Below, in pieces: positions 1 through 6,640 of a stretch of DNA of 64,000 nucleotides. Position 1 is the first letter of the stretch; the number at the start of each line of letters is the position of its first letter. Under the pieces are notes generated by a model. That model was not told where the DNA came from. It worked only from the letters and a program-made list of their open reading frames with translations, and searched no databases. The DNA is from Candidatus Eiseniibacteriota bacterium (GTDB lineage: Bacteria; Eisenbacteria; RBG-16-71-46), in the NCBI GenBank assembly GCA_025360715.1, contig JANYBS010000222.1, forward strand, positions 1-64,000, given 5' to 3'. The position numbers and the translations under genes are program-made.

Positions 1-1
1 G

Positions 2-229
2 CCCGCCTTCCGCCGCGACATCCCTTGGTGGGGGTGGCTGTTCATCGTCTTCGTGCGCGCCTGGACCGTGATCATGACGCTCTTCATGCTGGCCGTGGCC
101 GTGGTGGGCGTGATGCTCATGATCTGGATGAGTAAGCACCCGGGCCAGCACGACCTCACACCGTTCTTCACGTCGCTCGCCGGCCATATGGCCGCGGCGT
201 CCGACACCCTTGGGAGTGGTAAGCCATGA
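2..229 (+). CDS. C-terminal end of a membrane protein (partial)
   Basis: This reading frame is open from the window edge to a TGA at 227-229 and encodes about 75 residues. It contains one strongly hydrophobic stretch (roughly residues 10-42, beginning WWGWLFIVFVRAWTVIM), preceded by a short basic segment (FRRD) and followed by a polar tail of about 33 residues. It therefore looks like the last transmembrane helix or helices of an inner-membrane protein whose start lies upstream. Its stop overlaps the ATG of the PhzF-like gene as ATGA, which implies co-transcription and translational coupling. The family cannot be recognised from this fragment. Confidence 0.6.
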   Translation, partial: PAFRRDIPWWGWLFIVFVRAWTVIMTLFMLAVAVVGVMLMIWMSKHPGQHDLTPFFTSLAGHMAAASDTLGSGKP

Positions 230-1005
230 AGCTGCGCATGTGGCAGGTGGATGCGTTCACGGATCATCGCTTCGGCGGCAATCCCGCGGCGGTCGTGCCG
301 CTCGATGCGTGGCTGAGCGATGCGGTCATGCAGAACATCGCGGCCGAGAACAACCTGAGCGAGACCGCGTTCTTCGTGCCCGAGAACGGCGGCTATCACC
401 TGCGCTGGTTCACACCCGCCATGGAAGTCTCGCTCTGCGGCCACGCCACGCTCGCGAGCGCTGCGGTGGTCTTCGCGCACCTGCTGCCCGAGGCCAGCAT
501 GATCACGTTCCATTCGAAGAGCGGCCCGCTCGTGGTCACGCGCGACGGCGTCAAATACGCGCTCGACTTTCCGGAATACGCGTGCGACCGCATCGATGTG
601 CCGCGGTTGCTTTCCGAGGCACTGGGAGATGCGCCGGCCGAAGCGTGGCTGGGCAGCAAGATGATGGCGGTCTTCGAGCGGGCGTCGCAGGTGAAGGCGC
701 TGCAGCCGGACTTTCGCAAGATCGCGGCGATCGGTGCGTTCGGCGTGATCGCCACCGCGCCCGGGGACGACTGTGATTTCGTCTCGCGCTTCTTCGTGCC
801 GCAGGGCGGCGTGGATGAGGACCCGGTCACCGGCTCGGCGCACTGCCAGCTCACGCCCTACTGGGCCAAGCGCTTGGGCAAGCCGCAGCTGTTCGCGCGC
901 CAGGTCTCGGCGCGCGGCGGCGAACTGTGGGTGGAGCACCTGCCGCCGCGAGTACGCATCGCCGGGCACGCGGTCGAATACCTGAGCGGCACGATCGAGA
1001 TCTAG
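226..1005 (+). CDS. PhzF/YddE-family epimerase/isomerase
   Basis: The 259-residue protein matches the usual length of the PhzF family, whose members have two diaminopimelate-epimerase-like halves. Visible motifs are GGNPAAVV near residue 17, NLSETAFF with the presumed catalytic Glu46, CGHATLASA near residue 71, and DEDPVTGSAHC near residue 195, the last two being the family signatures. PhzF itself isomerises dihydro-hydroxyanthranilate in phenazine synthesis, but most homologues lie outside such clusters and have no known substrate. No phenazine genes are nearby, so a general cytoplasmic isomerase is the safe call. The ATG start overlaps the upstream stop by 4 bp. Confidence 0.9.
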   Translation: MKLRMWQVDAFTDHRFGGNPAAVVPLDAWLSDAVMQNIAAENNLSETAFFVPENGGYHLRWFTPAMEVSLCGHATLASAAVVFAHLLPEASMITFHSKSGPLVVTRDGVKYALDFPEYACDRIDVPRLLSEALGDAPAEAWLGSKMMAVFERASQVKALQPDFRKIAAIGAFGVIATAPGDDCDFVSRFFVPQGGVDEDPVTGSAHCQLTPYWAKRLGKPQLFARQVSARGGELWVEHLPPRVRIAGHAVEYLSGTIEI

Positions 1006-1179
1006 ACCGGGCAAGACCCGCTTGGACGATTTCGTACGCTGGCTCCGCGGCCGGGTGGACCGTTCGGTTCACCTGGCCGCGCTGCATTCTGCACGCCAAC
1101 GCGCCAAGTCGTTGCTGCGCAAGACGCGGGCTTGCCGGCGCGGTGGCGGCACAGCGCCTGCACTGTATTTCGGACGTGA

Positions 1180-1260
1180 GGCGACGCAGCGGGTCGCCGA
1201 AAGGTGAGACGAAACGCGGCTCTCCCCCCGCGTGGCGATCCCCTCGGGGCGATGCCCCGA
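1180..1260 (+). promoter_or_regulatory. three-hairpin leader upstream of the small secreted protein gene
   Basis: Three inverted repeats stand in a row before the gene at 1278. They are GGCGAC/GTCGCC (1180-1185 and 1193-1198), ACGCGG/CCGCGT (1214-1219 and 1228-1233) and TCGGGGC/GCCCCGA with a 3-nt loop (1244-1250 and 1254-1260). The last ends only a few bases before the AAAGGAG ribosome-binding site. As RNA this would be a compact structured 5' leader. It matches no riboswitch class I know. The rest of the 1006-1277 gap shows nothing further. Confidence 0.45.
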
Positions 1261-1277
1261 ACCAAAAGGAGCAGGTC

Positions 1278-1607
1278 ATGAAGAAGGTCCTGAGTGTCTC
1301 GCTGGTGTCGATGGTGATGGTGGCCCTGACGATCTCGCTCGCTTCTGCTGGCACGGCGACGCCGCGTGTGGAAAAGCGCGAAGCGCGTCAGCAGGCTCGT
1401 ATCGCGCAGGGCATCCGCAGTGGCGAGCTCACGCCGCATGAGGCCGCGCGCCTCGAGAACGGCCAGGCTCGCGTCGACCGCGCGGAGGATCGCGCCAAGG
1501 CCGACGGCCGCGTGACGCCGCGCGAGCGCATGCGCCTGAACCGCATGCAGAACCACCAGAGCCGCAAGATCGCGCGCCTCAAGCACAACGAGCGCGAGGC
1601 CAAGTAA
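1278..1607 (+). CDS. small secreted basic protein with RIxxGIxSGxLT repeat-like motif
   Basis: The product has 109 residues and begins with a clear signal peptide (MKKVLSVSLVSMVMVALTISLASA). The mature part is short, highly charged and probably helical. It carries two related segments, RIAQGIRSGELTPHEAARLE and ADGRVTPRERMRLNRMQN, which read like a degenerate EF-hand-type duplication, and it ends with the basic stretch RKIARLKHNEREAK. Proteins of this look are common in GC-rich diderm genomes and have no assigned function. I chose the ATG at 1278 because AAAGGAG sits 7 bp upstream and the signal peptide starts there; the longer track ORF is only open frame. The gene is monocistronic, followed by a strong terminator. 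Confidence 0.75.
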   Translation: MKKVLSVSLVSMVMVALTISLASAGTATPRVEKREARQQARIAQGIRSGELTPHEAARLENGQARVDRAEDRAKADGRVTPRERMRLNRMQNHQSRKIARLKHNEREAK

Positions 1608-1644
1608 CGCGCCCCGGCCAGACGCCGGATCGCGCAAAAAGAAG

Positions 1645-1690
1645 GGCACGGCACCGTATAGGTGCCAGGGCAAAGGGGACGGGCCGTGCC
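1645..1690 (+). other. nested inverted repeats in the 3' untranslated region
   Basis: GGCACGG (1645-1651) pairs with CCGTGCC (1684-1690). Overlapping its 5' arm, GGCACC (1650-1655) pairs with GGTGCC (1661-1666). The two pairings share two bases, so they are nested with a small conflict or are mutually exclusive. The element lies between the stop codon at 1607 and the terminator at 1696. Confidence 0.4.
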
Positions 1691-1695
1691 ACGAA

Positions 1696-1730
1696 CCCCC
1701 GGCGACGCGAGTCGCCGGGGGCTTTCTTGT
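1696..1730 (+). terminator. intrinsic terminator
   Basis: An 11-bp perfect GC-rich stem (CCCCCGGCGAC with GTCGCCGGGGG) closes on a GCGA tetraloop and is followed by CTTTCTTGT. It ends the transcript of the small secreted protein gene. Confidence 0.85.
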
Positions 1731-1782
1731 CTGCATGATCCTGCGATAGTCACAGGGCGTGGGGCGCGCTAAGGTGCGCCCC

Positions 1783-2148
1783 ATGCCGCCTTCTGCAGGA
1801 ACGCGTAAGCCCGCGCCCAAGCGCCGCGCGAAGTCCATCGCCAAGCCCGGCTCCACATTCGCGAAGATCGCCGCGCAAGTGCGCCGCATCCCGCGCGGCA
1901 AGGTCAGCACGTACGGCGCCGTCGCGCGCGCCGCGGGCTTTCCTGGCGCGGCGCGTCAGGTGGTGTGGGCGCTGCGCGCCACCACCGGACTGCCGTGGCA
2001 CCGCGTGCTGGGCGCGGGCGGCGCGATCCGCCTGCCCGGCTTCGATGGCCTGGAGCAGCGCGAGTTGCTCACGCTCGAAGGCGTCGCGTTCCGCGGCGCT
2101 CGTGTCGACATGGAGCGACACGAGCACCGCTTCACACGTCGGTCGTGA
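1783..2148 (+). CDS. alkyltransferase-like (ATL) DNA-lesion recognition protein
   Basis: The 121-residue protein has the C-terminal DNA-binding fold of O6-alkylguanine-DNA alkyltransferase: FAKIAAQVRRIPRGKVSTYG, then the GAARQV arginine-finger region. The active-site motif PCHRV is replaced by PWHRV at residues 71-75. Loss of the acceptor cysteine is the hallmark of ATL proteins, which bind O6-alkylguanine without repairing it and flag it for nucleotide excision repair. The first 20 residues are a basic, probably disordered tail. The track starts at GTG 1759; I prefer ATG 1783 because AAGG lies 8 bp upstream. An inverted repeat GGGGCGC/GCGCCCC (1761-1767 and 1776-1782) directly abuts this ATG and could hide the start in a hairpin. 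Confidence 0.85.
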   Translation: MPPSAGTRKPAPKRRAKSIAKPGSTFAKIAAQVRRIPRGKVSTYGAVARAAGFPGAARQVVWALRATTGLPWHRVLGAGGAIRLPGFDGLEQRELLTLEGVAFRGARVDMERHEHRFTRRS

Positions 2149-2154
2149 TCCGCG

Positions 2155-3543
2155 CTAGGGCTTCGACTTGAGCAGGTTGAGCGGCCGCAGCAGCGCAACC
2201 GCCCACCGTGCGTCACGCCCGTCATGCGGCCCCACGGGGAACGCGTAGTCGAAGCGCAGGTACATGCGCGGGTCGGGAATGCCGGGCCGGTAGAGCACCG
2301 AGAAGCCCGCTTCGCTCAGCCACTCGTTCGCTTTCGCGAAGTCGCGCGTCGTCGGCATGGCGCGGCCGGTGATGGCATCGCGGCCCCACACGGCGCCCGT
2401 CGCGGCGAACGCGCCGATCTGCAGCGGGAACGCCGCGGGATGCGGCACACGCAGCCAGCCGAGCACGTCGTCGTTCACGATCAAGTCGACGCGCGCCAAT
2501 GCCGCACCGGTGCCCTGCAGCGCGTTGCGGTCGATCGTGCGCAGCGTGGACGCGCCGCCCAGGTACAACGCCTCCTGCGGCAGCGCCTGGCCCGTCAGGC
2601 GCCGATACTCGAACTGCGGCGCCAGCGCCACGTGGGTGCCCAGTCCCACGTCGCCACCGATCGCCAAGCGCGTGCGGTGATAACGGAACTCGCTGCCCAG
2701 CCGCGGATCGCTGGTCCAATGCTGCGCGTCGAGCCGCAACGGCACATGCGCGATCGCGCGCGTCGACGTGCCCACGCCCAGCTGCAGTTCGCGCGCGCGG
2801 CCCTGCGCGGCCGCATCGTTCTCCACCTTGTCGAGCTTGGAGTGCGAGAGGTTCCATGTGGCCGTGGTCTGCAGCGGTGATTCCAGCTCGTCGCGCCAGC
2901 CCACCTGCGCCCAGCCCAGCGCCGACTGTGCGCGCAACGAGGAATACCAGCCGTCGCGCCGCAGATAGTCATCGCGATCGGCGCCCCACAAGAGCGCGTC
3001 GAGCAGCGAATAGAACGCGTCGTAGTGGTCGCGGTTGAATGCGCCCCAGTCACGGCCGCCATTCACGCTCAACGCAACGCCGTTGTCATCGTCGTCGCCA
3101 CTGCGCAACCAGCGCTTGCGGTAGCCGCCGCCGCCATACCAGAGGTCGGGGCCGTTCGCGAACATCGCGTGCGCGCTCAAGCGCCCCAGGCCCGAGGCCT
3201 TGCCGATGCTGATCTCGTCGCCCAGTCCACCGCCGAGCGCACGATTGAATGTTGCATTGGGGCCAATGCTGAATGTCGTGCCGCGCCGGTGGCCGGTCAC
3301 CGCTTTCGGATGGGCCAGGCCGTAAGTGAGCACGCTGTCGAGGCCAGTCGTATCGGCGTGTTGCGCGGTGACGCCGAAGTACGCGTCGGTCGAGTCGCGC
3401 ATCGACTTGAGATAGCCGTCCAGCAACGTGTCGGGCGCGGCGTCAGCCACCGCCGCCGGCGGAAGTGCTGCTGCGATCGTGAGCGTGAGCAGCAGCGTGA
3501 GCGCGGCCAGCGGTCGCCGCGTGGTGCGGTCGTCGCGGATCAC
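2155..3543 (-). CDS. outer-membrane beta-barrel protein, coupled to the LolA-like gene
   Basis: The 462-residue product starts with a signal peptide (cleavage probably after AAAVADA-like residues, about 34). The rest alternates hydrophobic and polar residues as in beta-barrels, with many Gly and aromatic residues. Its C-terminal third (LYLGGASTLRTIDRN, later YLRFDYAFPVG) resembles the barrel end of Omp85/BamA/FhaC proteins, including a position reminiscent of the RGF loop. POTRA domains are not evident, so this is a fold-level call. The GTG start at 3543 overlaps the TGA of the upstream LolA-like gene as GTGA. The longer track ORF reaching 4629 is the shadow frame through that upstream gene. 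Confidence 0.7.
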   Translation of the reverse strand: MIRDDRTTRRPLAALTLLLTLTIAAALPPAAVADAAPDTLLDGYLKSMRDSTDAYFGVTAQHADTTGLDSVLTYGLAHPKAVTGHRRGTTFSIGPNATFNRALGGGLGDEISIGKASGLGRLSAHAMFANGPDLWYGGGGYRKRWLRSGDDDDNGVALSVNGGRDWGAFNRDHYDAFYSLLDALLWGADRDDYLRRDGWYSSLRAQSALGWAQVGWRDELESPLQTTATWNLSHSKLDKVENDAAAQGRARELQLGVGTSTRAIAHVPLRLDAQHWTSDPRLGSEFRYHRTRLAIGGDVGLGTHVALAPQFEYRRLTGQALPQEALYLGGASTLRTIDRNALQGTGAALARVDLIVNDDVLGWLRVPHPAAFPLQIGAFAATGAVWGRDAITGRAMPTTRDFAKANEWLSEAGFSVLYRPGIPDPRMYLRFDYAFPVGPHDGRDARWAVALLRPLNLLKSKP

Positions 3544-4553
3544 TTGCCTACCTCCAGTCGCACTTCGCCGCGCTGGGCCTTGACCGGCTTCGTGCCCGCG
3601 AATACCGAATCGGGCAGGCCCTGGTTGATCGTCCAGTCGCTCTGCTGGATGCCGAAGTCGAAGAGGCGTCCGAATTTCGGCACCGGAATGGTGGTCTCGA
3701 TGCGCATAAGGACTTTCGATAGCACCCAGTAGCCGTCCACGCGCTGGCGCTCGATAGTCATGCGGCGGATGCCCTTGAGGAACAAGGGCACCGGCGACTG
3801 CTGGAACGTGATCTCCTGGCGCACGATCACGAAGTCCTTCGTATCCACCCATACGAGGCCACGCGGCATGAACACGTCGAGCGCAGACGCCGGTTCGAAC
3901 TGGATGCGATAGATGAGGTGGTCGCCAACGAGGTCGCGGCCGGCGATGTGGTAGCGGTATTCGCGCCGCGCCTTGGGCTGGAACGCGAAGTTCACGATGT
4001 CCTCGCTCATGCTCGCCGAGAACGTGGGCTGCGTGTCGTCGTCGCCTTCGCCGGACTTCTTCTTGTCGGGATGCGCTTCGTACATGCGCAACTGTAGGGC
4101 GCGAACGCGGTCGGGGCGGCGCTTGTACACGCGGGTGACCGACTCCATGAGCAGCTCCTGCCGGCCGTCCTTGCCGGTGCGCACGGCGCGCGAGGTGGCA
4201 AGGAAGGTGGCGTCGTGAATGAGCGAGTCGCGGCGGGCCTCGCCGCGGGCGACGCGGTCGAGGATCTCGTCGAGCGTCACGCGCGGGGCGGAGACGAGGA
4301 CGGGGGAGACCGACGTGCGCATGGTGTCTTCTTTTGCGATGACGGGGCCGCCGGCCCCGTGTGCCGGTGTTGGCGTTTGCGCTGCGACGAGCGAACCGCC
4401 GCCGCCGGCCCCGTGTGCCGCTGTTGGCGCTTGCGCTGCGACGAGCGAACCGCCGCCGCCGGCCGCAGGGGAGGCTCCGTGGGCGGCGGGTGCGCTCAGT
4501 ACCAGCGCGGCGTAGAGTGCGACGACTGCGAGGCGATTGTCGCGAAGGGGCAT
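3540..4553 (-). CDS. LolA-like periplasmic lipoprotein-sorting-type protein with N-terminal repeat
   Basis: The product has 337 residues. A signal peptide (MPLRDNRLAVVALYAALVLSA) is followed by a Gly/Ala-rich linker containing two copies of an 18-residue repeat (GGGGSLVAAQ core). The folded part, from about residue 85, begins RVTLDEILDRVARGEARRDS and continues with beta-rich segments (FVIVRQEITFQ, GYWVLSKVLMRIETTIPVPKFG) typical of the outer-membrane lipoprotein-sorting (LolA/LolB-like) fold. Proteins of this type often sit next to a barrel partner, and here the next gene encodes one, joined by a 4-bp overlap. A shared role in envelope assembly is inferred. The start is the ATG at 4553, where the signal peptide begins. 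Confidence 0.65.
   Translation of the reverse strand: MPLRDNRLAVVALYAALVLSAPAAHGASPAAGGGGSLVAAQAPTAAHGAGGGGSLVAAQTPTPAHGAGGPVIAKEDTMRTSVSPVLVSAPRVTLDEILDRVARGEARRDSLIHDATFLATSRAVRTGKDGRQELLMESVTRVYKRRPDRVRALQLRMYEAHPDKKKSGEGDDDTQPTFSASMSEDIVNFAFQPKARREYRYHIAGRDLVGDHLIYRIQFEPASALDVFMPRGLVWVDTKDFVIVRQEITFQQSPVPLFLKGIRRMTIERQRVDGYWVLSKVLMRIETTIPVPKFGRLFDFGIQQSDWTINQGLPDSVFAGTKPVKAQRGEVRLEVGK
4354..4461. repeat. two tandem 54-bp repeats in coding sequence
   Basis: Two adjacent 54-bp units (4354-4407 and 4408-4461) differ at only a few bases. They encode an 18-residue Gly-rich repeat in the linker of the LolA-like protein. In-frame length and near identity suggest a recent slippage duplication. 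Confidence 0.85.
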
Positions 4554-4791
4554 GGGCGGTCCAGGACGTTGGGGGTGGTGCGGCGCCGAAGGTGAGGCAG
4601 GCTCGCCACAGGTCGCGTCGAATTGGCAACGCGGTGACGGCTTTTCCAACCTCGGGCTACAGGATAGGCACATGCTTTACGTGCGGCCACTGCTACACGT
4701 TGCAGGCGCGGGAGTCTTTCGGCACGGCGCGTGCCAAGGGATAGGGGTACAGACGCCGGCGACACCCCTTGGCCGGCCAGGAGGAGACACC

Positions 4792-5580
4792 ATGAAGCTC
4801 AACCAGCCGATCCTCACCGCCGCGATCTCCGCGGCCTTGCTCACGACCACCGCCGCGCTCGCGTTCGCGGGCGAAGCGCCGCTGCGTGCATACGCTCCTT
4901 CGCCGCTCGAGTTGTCGGTGGTGCAGACGGGAGCGCTGCCGTCGCTCGAATTCGCAGGGGTGCACTACCGGCCACGCCGCTCCCACGATTGGGGCCGCAA
5001 TGCGGACGCCACCAGCGTGAGCCAGATCCACCTTGGGTTCTTCGATCCCAATGGTGATCCCTCGCGTCAGTTCCTGGTCGGAATCCGCGGCGGACCCATG
5101 CTCGATCAGCATCTGCAGTTGGGCGTGGGCGTGGACTGGGCGCACAAGACCGAGAACACCACCAGTGTGCAGCACAGCAGCACGGGCCCCAATGGCCTGC
5201 CGATCACGGTCAAGACCGATCTCGCGCGCGCGTCGACGAACTTCTTCCCGATCATGGCATTCGTGCAGTACAGCGCCGATGAGAACATGTCGGTGATCCC
5301 GTACTTCGGCGCGGCGGGCGGCTACCAGATCATGAATCTGTCCGCCGACAACTTCCAGACCAACGCGAGCTTCGACGCCACCTACGGCGGCTGGGGCTGG
5401 CAGATCTGGGGAGGCGCGGGTATCCCGCTCTCGGGGCGCACGCGGCTCAATGGCGAGGTCTACGTGAATGGCGGCGAGATGGGCCGCGACGTCACCGATG
5501 ATTTCACCGGGCAATCGTATCGCGAGACCGTGAGCGCCGATGGCGCCGGCCTTCGCGTTGGACTCGCTTGGGGGTTCTGA
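4792..5580 (+). CDS. outer-membrane beta-barrel protein
   Basis: The 262-residue protein has a signal peptide cleaved near ALAFA-GEAP (residue 26). The body is built of alternating strands (QFLVGIRGGPML, LQLGVGVDWAHK, MSVIPYFGAAGGYQI, GLRVGLAWGF) and ends in a terminal Phe, as expected for a protein inserted by the Bam machinery. Length and spacing fit an 8- to 10-stranded OmpA/OmpW-like barrel, but no family signature is clear. GGAGGAG lies 7 bp before the ATG. It is divergent from the LolA-like gene across about 240 bp and appears to be transcribed alone. Confidence 0.75.
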   Translation: MKLNQPILTAAISAALLTTTAALAFAGEAPLRAYAPSPLELSVVQTGALPSLEFAGVHYRPRRSHDWGRNADATSVSQIHLGFFDPNGDPSRQFLVGIRGGPMLDQHLQLGVGVDWAHKTENTTSVQHSSTGPNGLPITVKTDLARASTNFFPIMAFVQYSADENMSVIPYFGAAGGYQIMNLSADNFQTNASFDATYGGWGWQIWGGAGIPLSGRTRLNGEVYVNGGEMGRDVTDDFTGQSYRETVSADGAGLRVGLAWGF

Positions 5581-5683
5581 CGACCGGGTTGGTTCCCACA
5601 CGCGAATGACACACGCCCTGCCGAGTTGCGCCGGCGGGGCGTCGTGTTTGCCCGGTGGGCGACCCCGCTCTACCCTTCGCGCC

Positions 5684-6628
5684 ATGCCAAGGCGCTCTCC
5701 TCGTTCCCGCCGCAACGCCAAGAAGTCCGGCGACGCTCCACGCGTGCCGTCGTCGCCGCGCGTGCGTTCGGCGCCGGGGCAGTCGCGCACGCGCGCATCG
5801 CGTGCGGCACACGCCCTGGGCGGCGCGCGCCCGGCGAAGGCCGCGCCGAAGCCGGCGCGCAAGGCGGCGACCAGCCGCTCGCGGCCCATGGCCGGCAGCA
5901 AGAAGAAGGCGGTGCGCAAGAAGGCGGCGGCGCGGCCGGTGGTGCGCAAGCGCGCCCCATCATCGAGAAGCCGCCACACCCTCACGCCCGACCCCGTGCG
6001 CGTGAACGCCTTGCTGGCGCAACTGCGCGAGCTTTACCCCGACGCCAAGTGCGCGCTGGATTTTTCCACGCCGCTGCAGCTGCTGATCGCCACCATCCTG
6101 TCGGCGCAGTGCACCGATGAGCGCGTGAACAAGACCACGCCCGCGCTCTTCGCACGTTTTCCAGATGCGCAAGCCCTCGCGGGCGCGCCGCTGAGCGAGC
6201 TGGAGGCGCTGGTCCGCTCGACCGGCTTCTTCCGCAACAAGGCGAAGTCCATCAAAGAGGCGTGTGCCGACATCGTGGCCAAGCACGGCGGCCAGGTCCC
6301 GCGCACACTCGACGAACTGTTCGCGCTACGCGGCGTTGGCCGCAAGACCGCCAATGTCGTGCTCGGCAATGCGTTCGGCATCAACAGCGGCGTCGTGGTC
6401 GACACACACGTGACGCGCCTCTCGAACCGCTTGGGCCTGACCACGGAGCAGGACGCGGTCAAGATCGAGTTCGCGCTCATGCCTCTCGTGCCGCAGGAAT
6501 CATGGACGCTCTTCTCGCACTGGCTGATCCTGCACGGACGCGCCGTGTGCAACGCGCGCAAACCCCACTGCTCCGCGTGTCCCCTGAGTCCCCACTGCCC
6601 CAAAGTCGGGGTCACCGTTTCCCAGTAG
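5684..6628 (+). CDS. nth: endonuclease III with a long basic N-terminal tail
   Basis: From about residue 98 the protein is a complete endonuclease III, the bifunctional base-excision glycosylase/AP lyase for oxidised pyrimidines. The helix-hairpin-helix LRGVGRKTANVVLG contains catalytic Lys221, the catalytic aspartate is Asp240 in VVDTHVTRLSNRLG, and the 4Fe-4S loop CNARKPHCSACPLSPHC has the expected C-x6-C-x2-C-x5-C spacing. The first 97 residues are unusual: very rich in Arg, Lys, Ala, Ser and Pro, like a histone-H1-type tail, which E. coli Nth lacks. The ATG at 5684 is chosen because the tail reads in one frame without a break and the longer ORF has no better start; an internal start nearer residue 70 cannot be excluded. 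Confidence 0.93.
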   Translation: MPRRSPRSRRNAKKSGDAPRVPSSPRVRSAPGQSRTRASRAAHALGGARPAKAAPKPARKAATSRSRPMAGSKKKAVRKKAAARPVVRKRAPSSRSRHTLTPDPVRVNALLAQLRELYPDAKCALDFSTPLQLLIATILSAQCTDERVNKTTPALFARFPDAQALAGAPLSELEALVRSTGFFRNKAKSIKEACADIVAKHGGQVPRTLDELFALRGVGRKTANVVLGNAFGINSGVVVDTHVTRLSNRLGLTTEQDAVKIEFALMPLVPQESWTLFSHWLILHGRAVCNARKPHCSACPLSPHCPKVGVTVSQ

Positions 6629-6640
6629 GAATCGCTCCCT

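Noticed and set aside
226-1005. Phenazine biosynthesis locus suggested by the PhzF match
   Set aside because: No other phz genes are present; solitary PhzF homologues are common and of unknown role.
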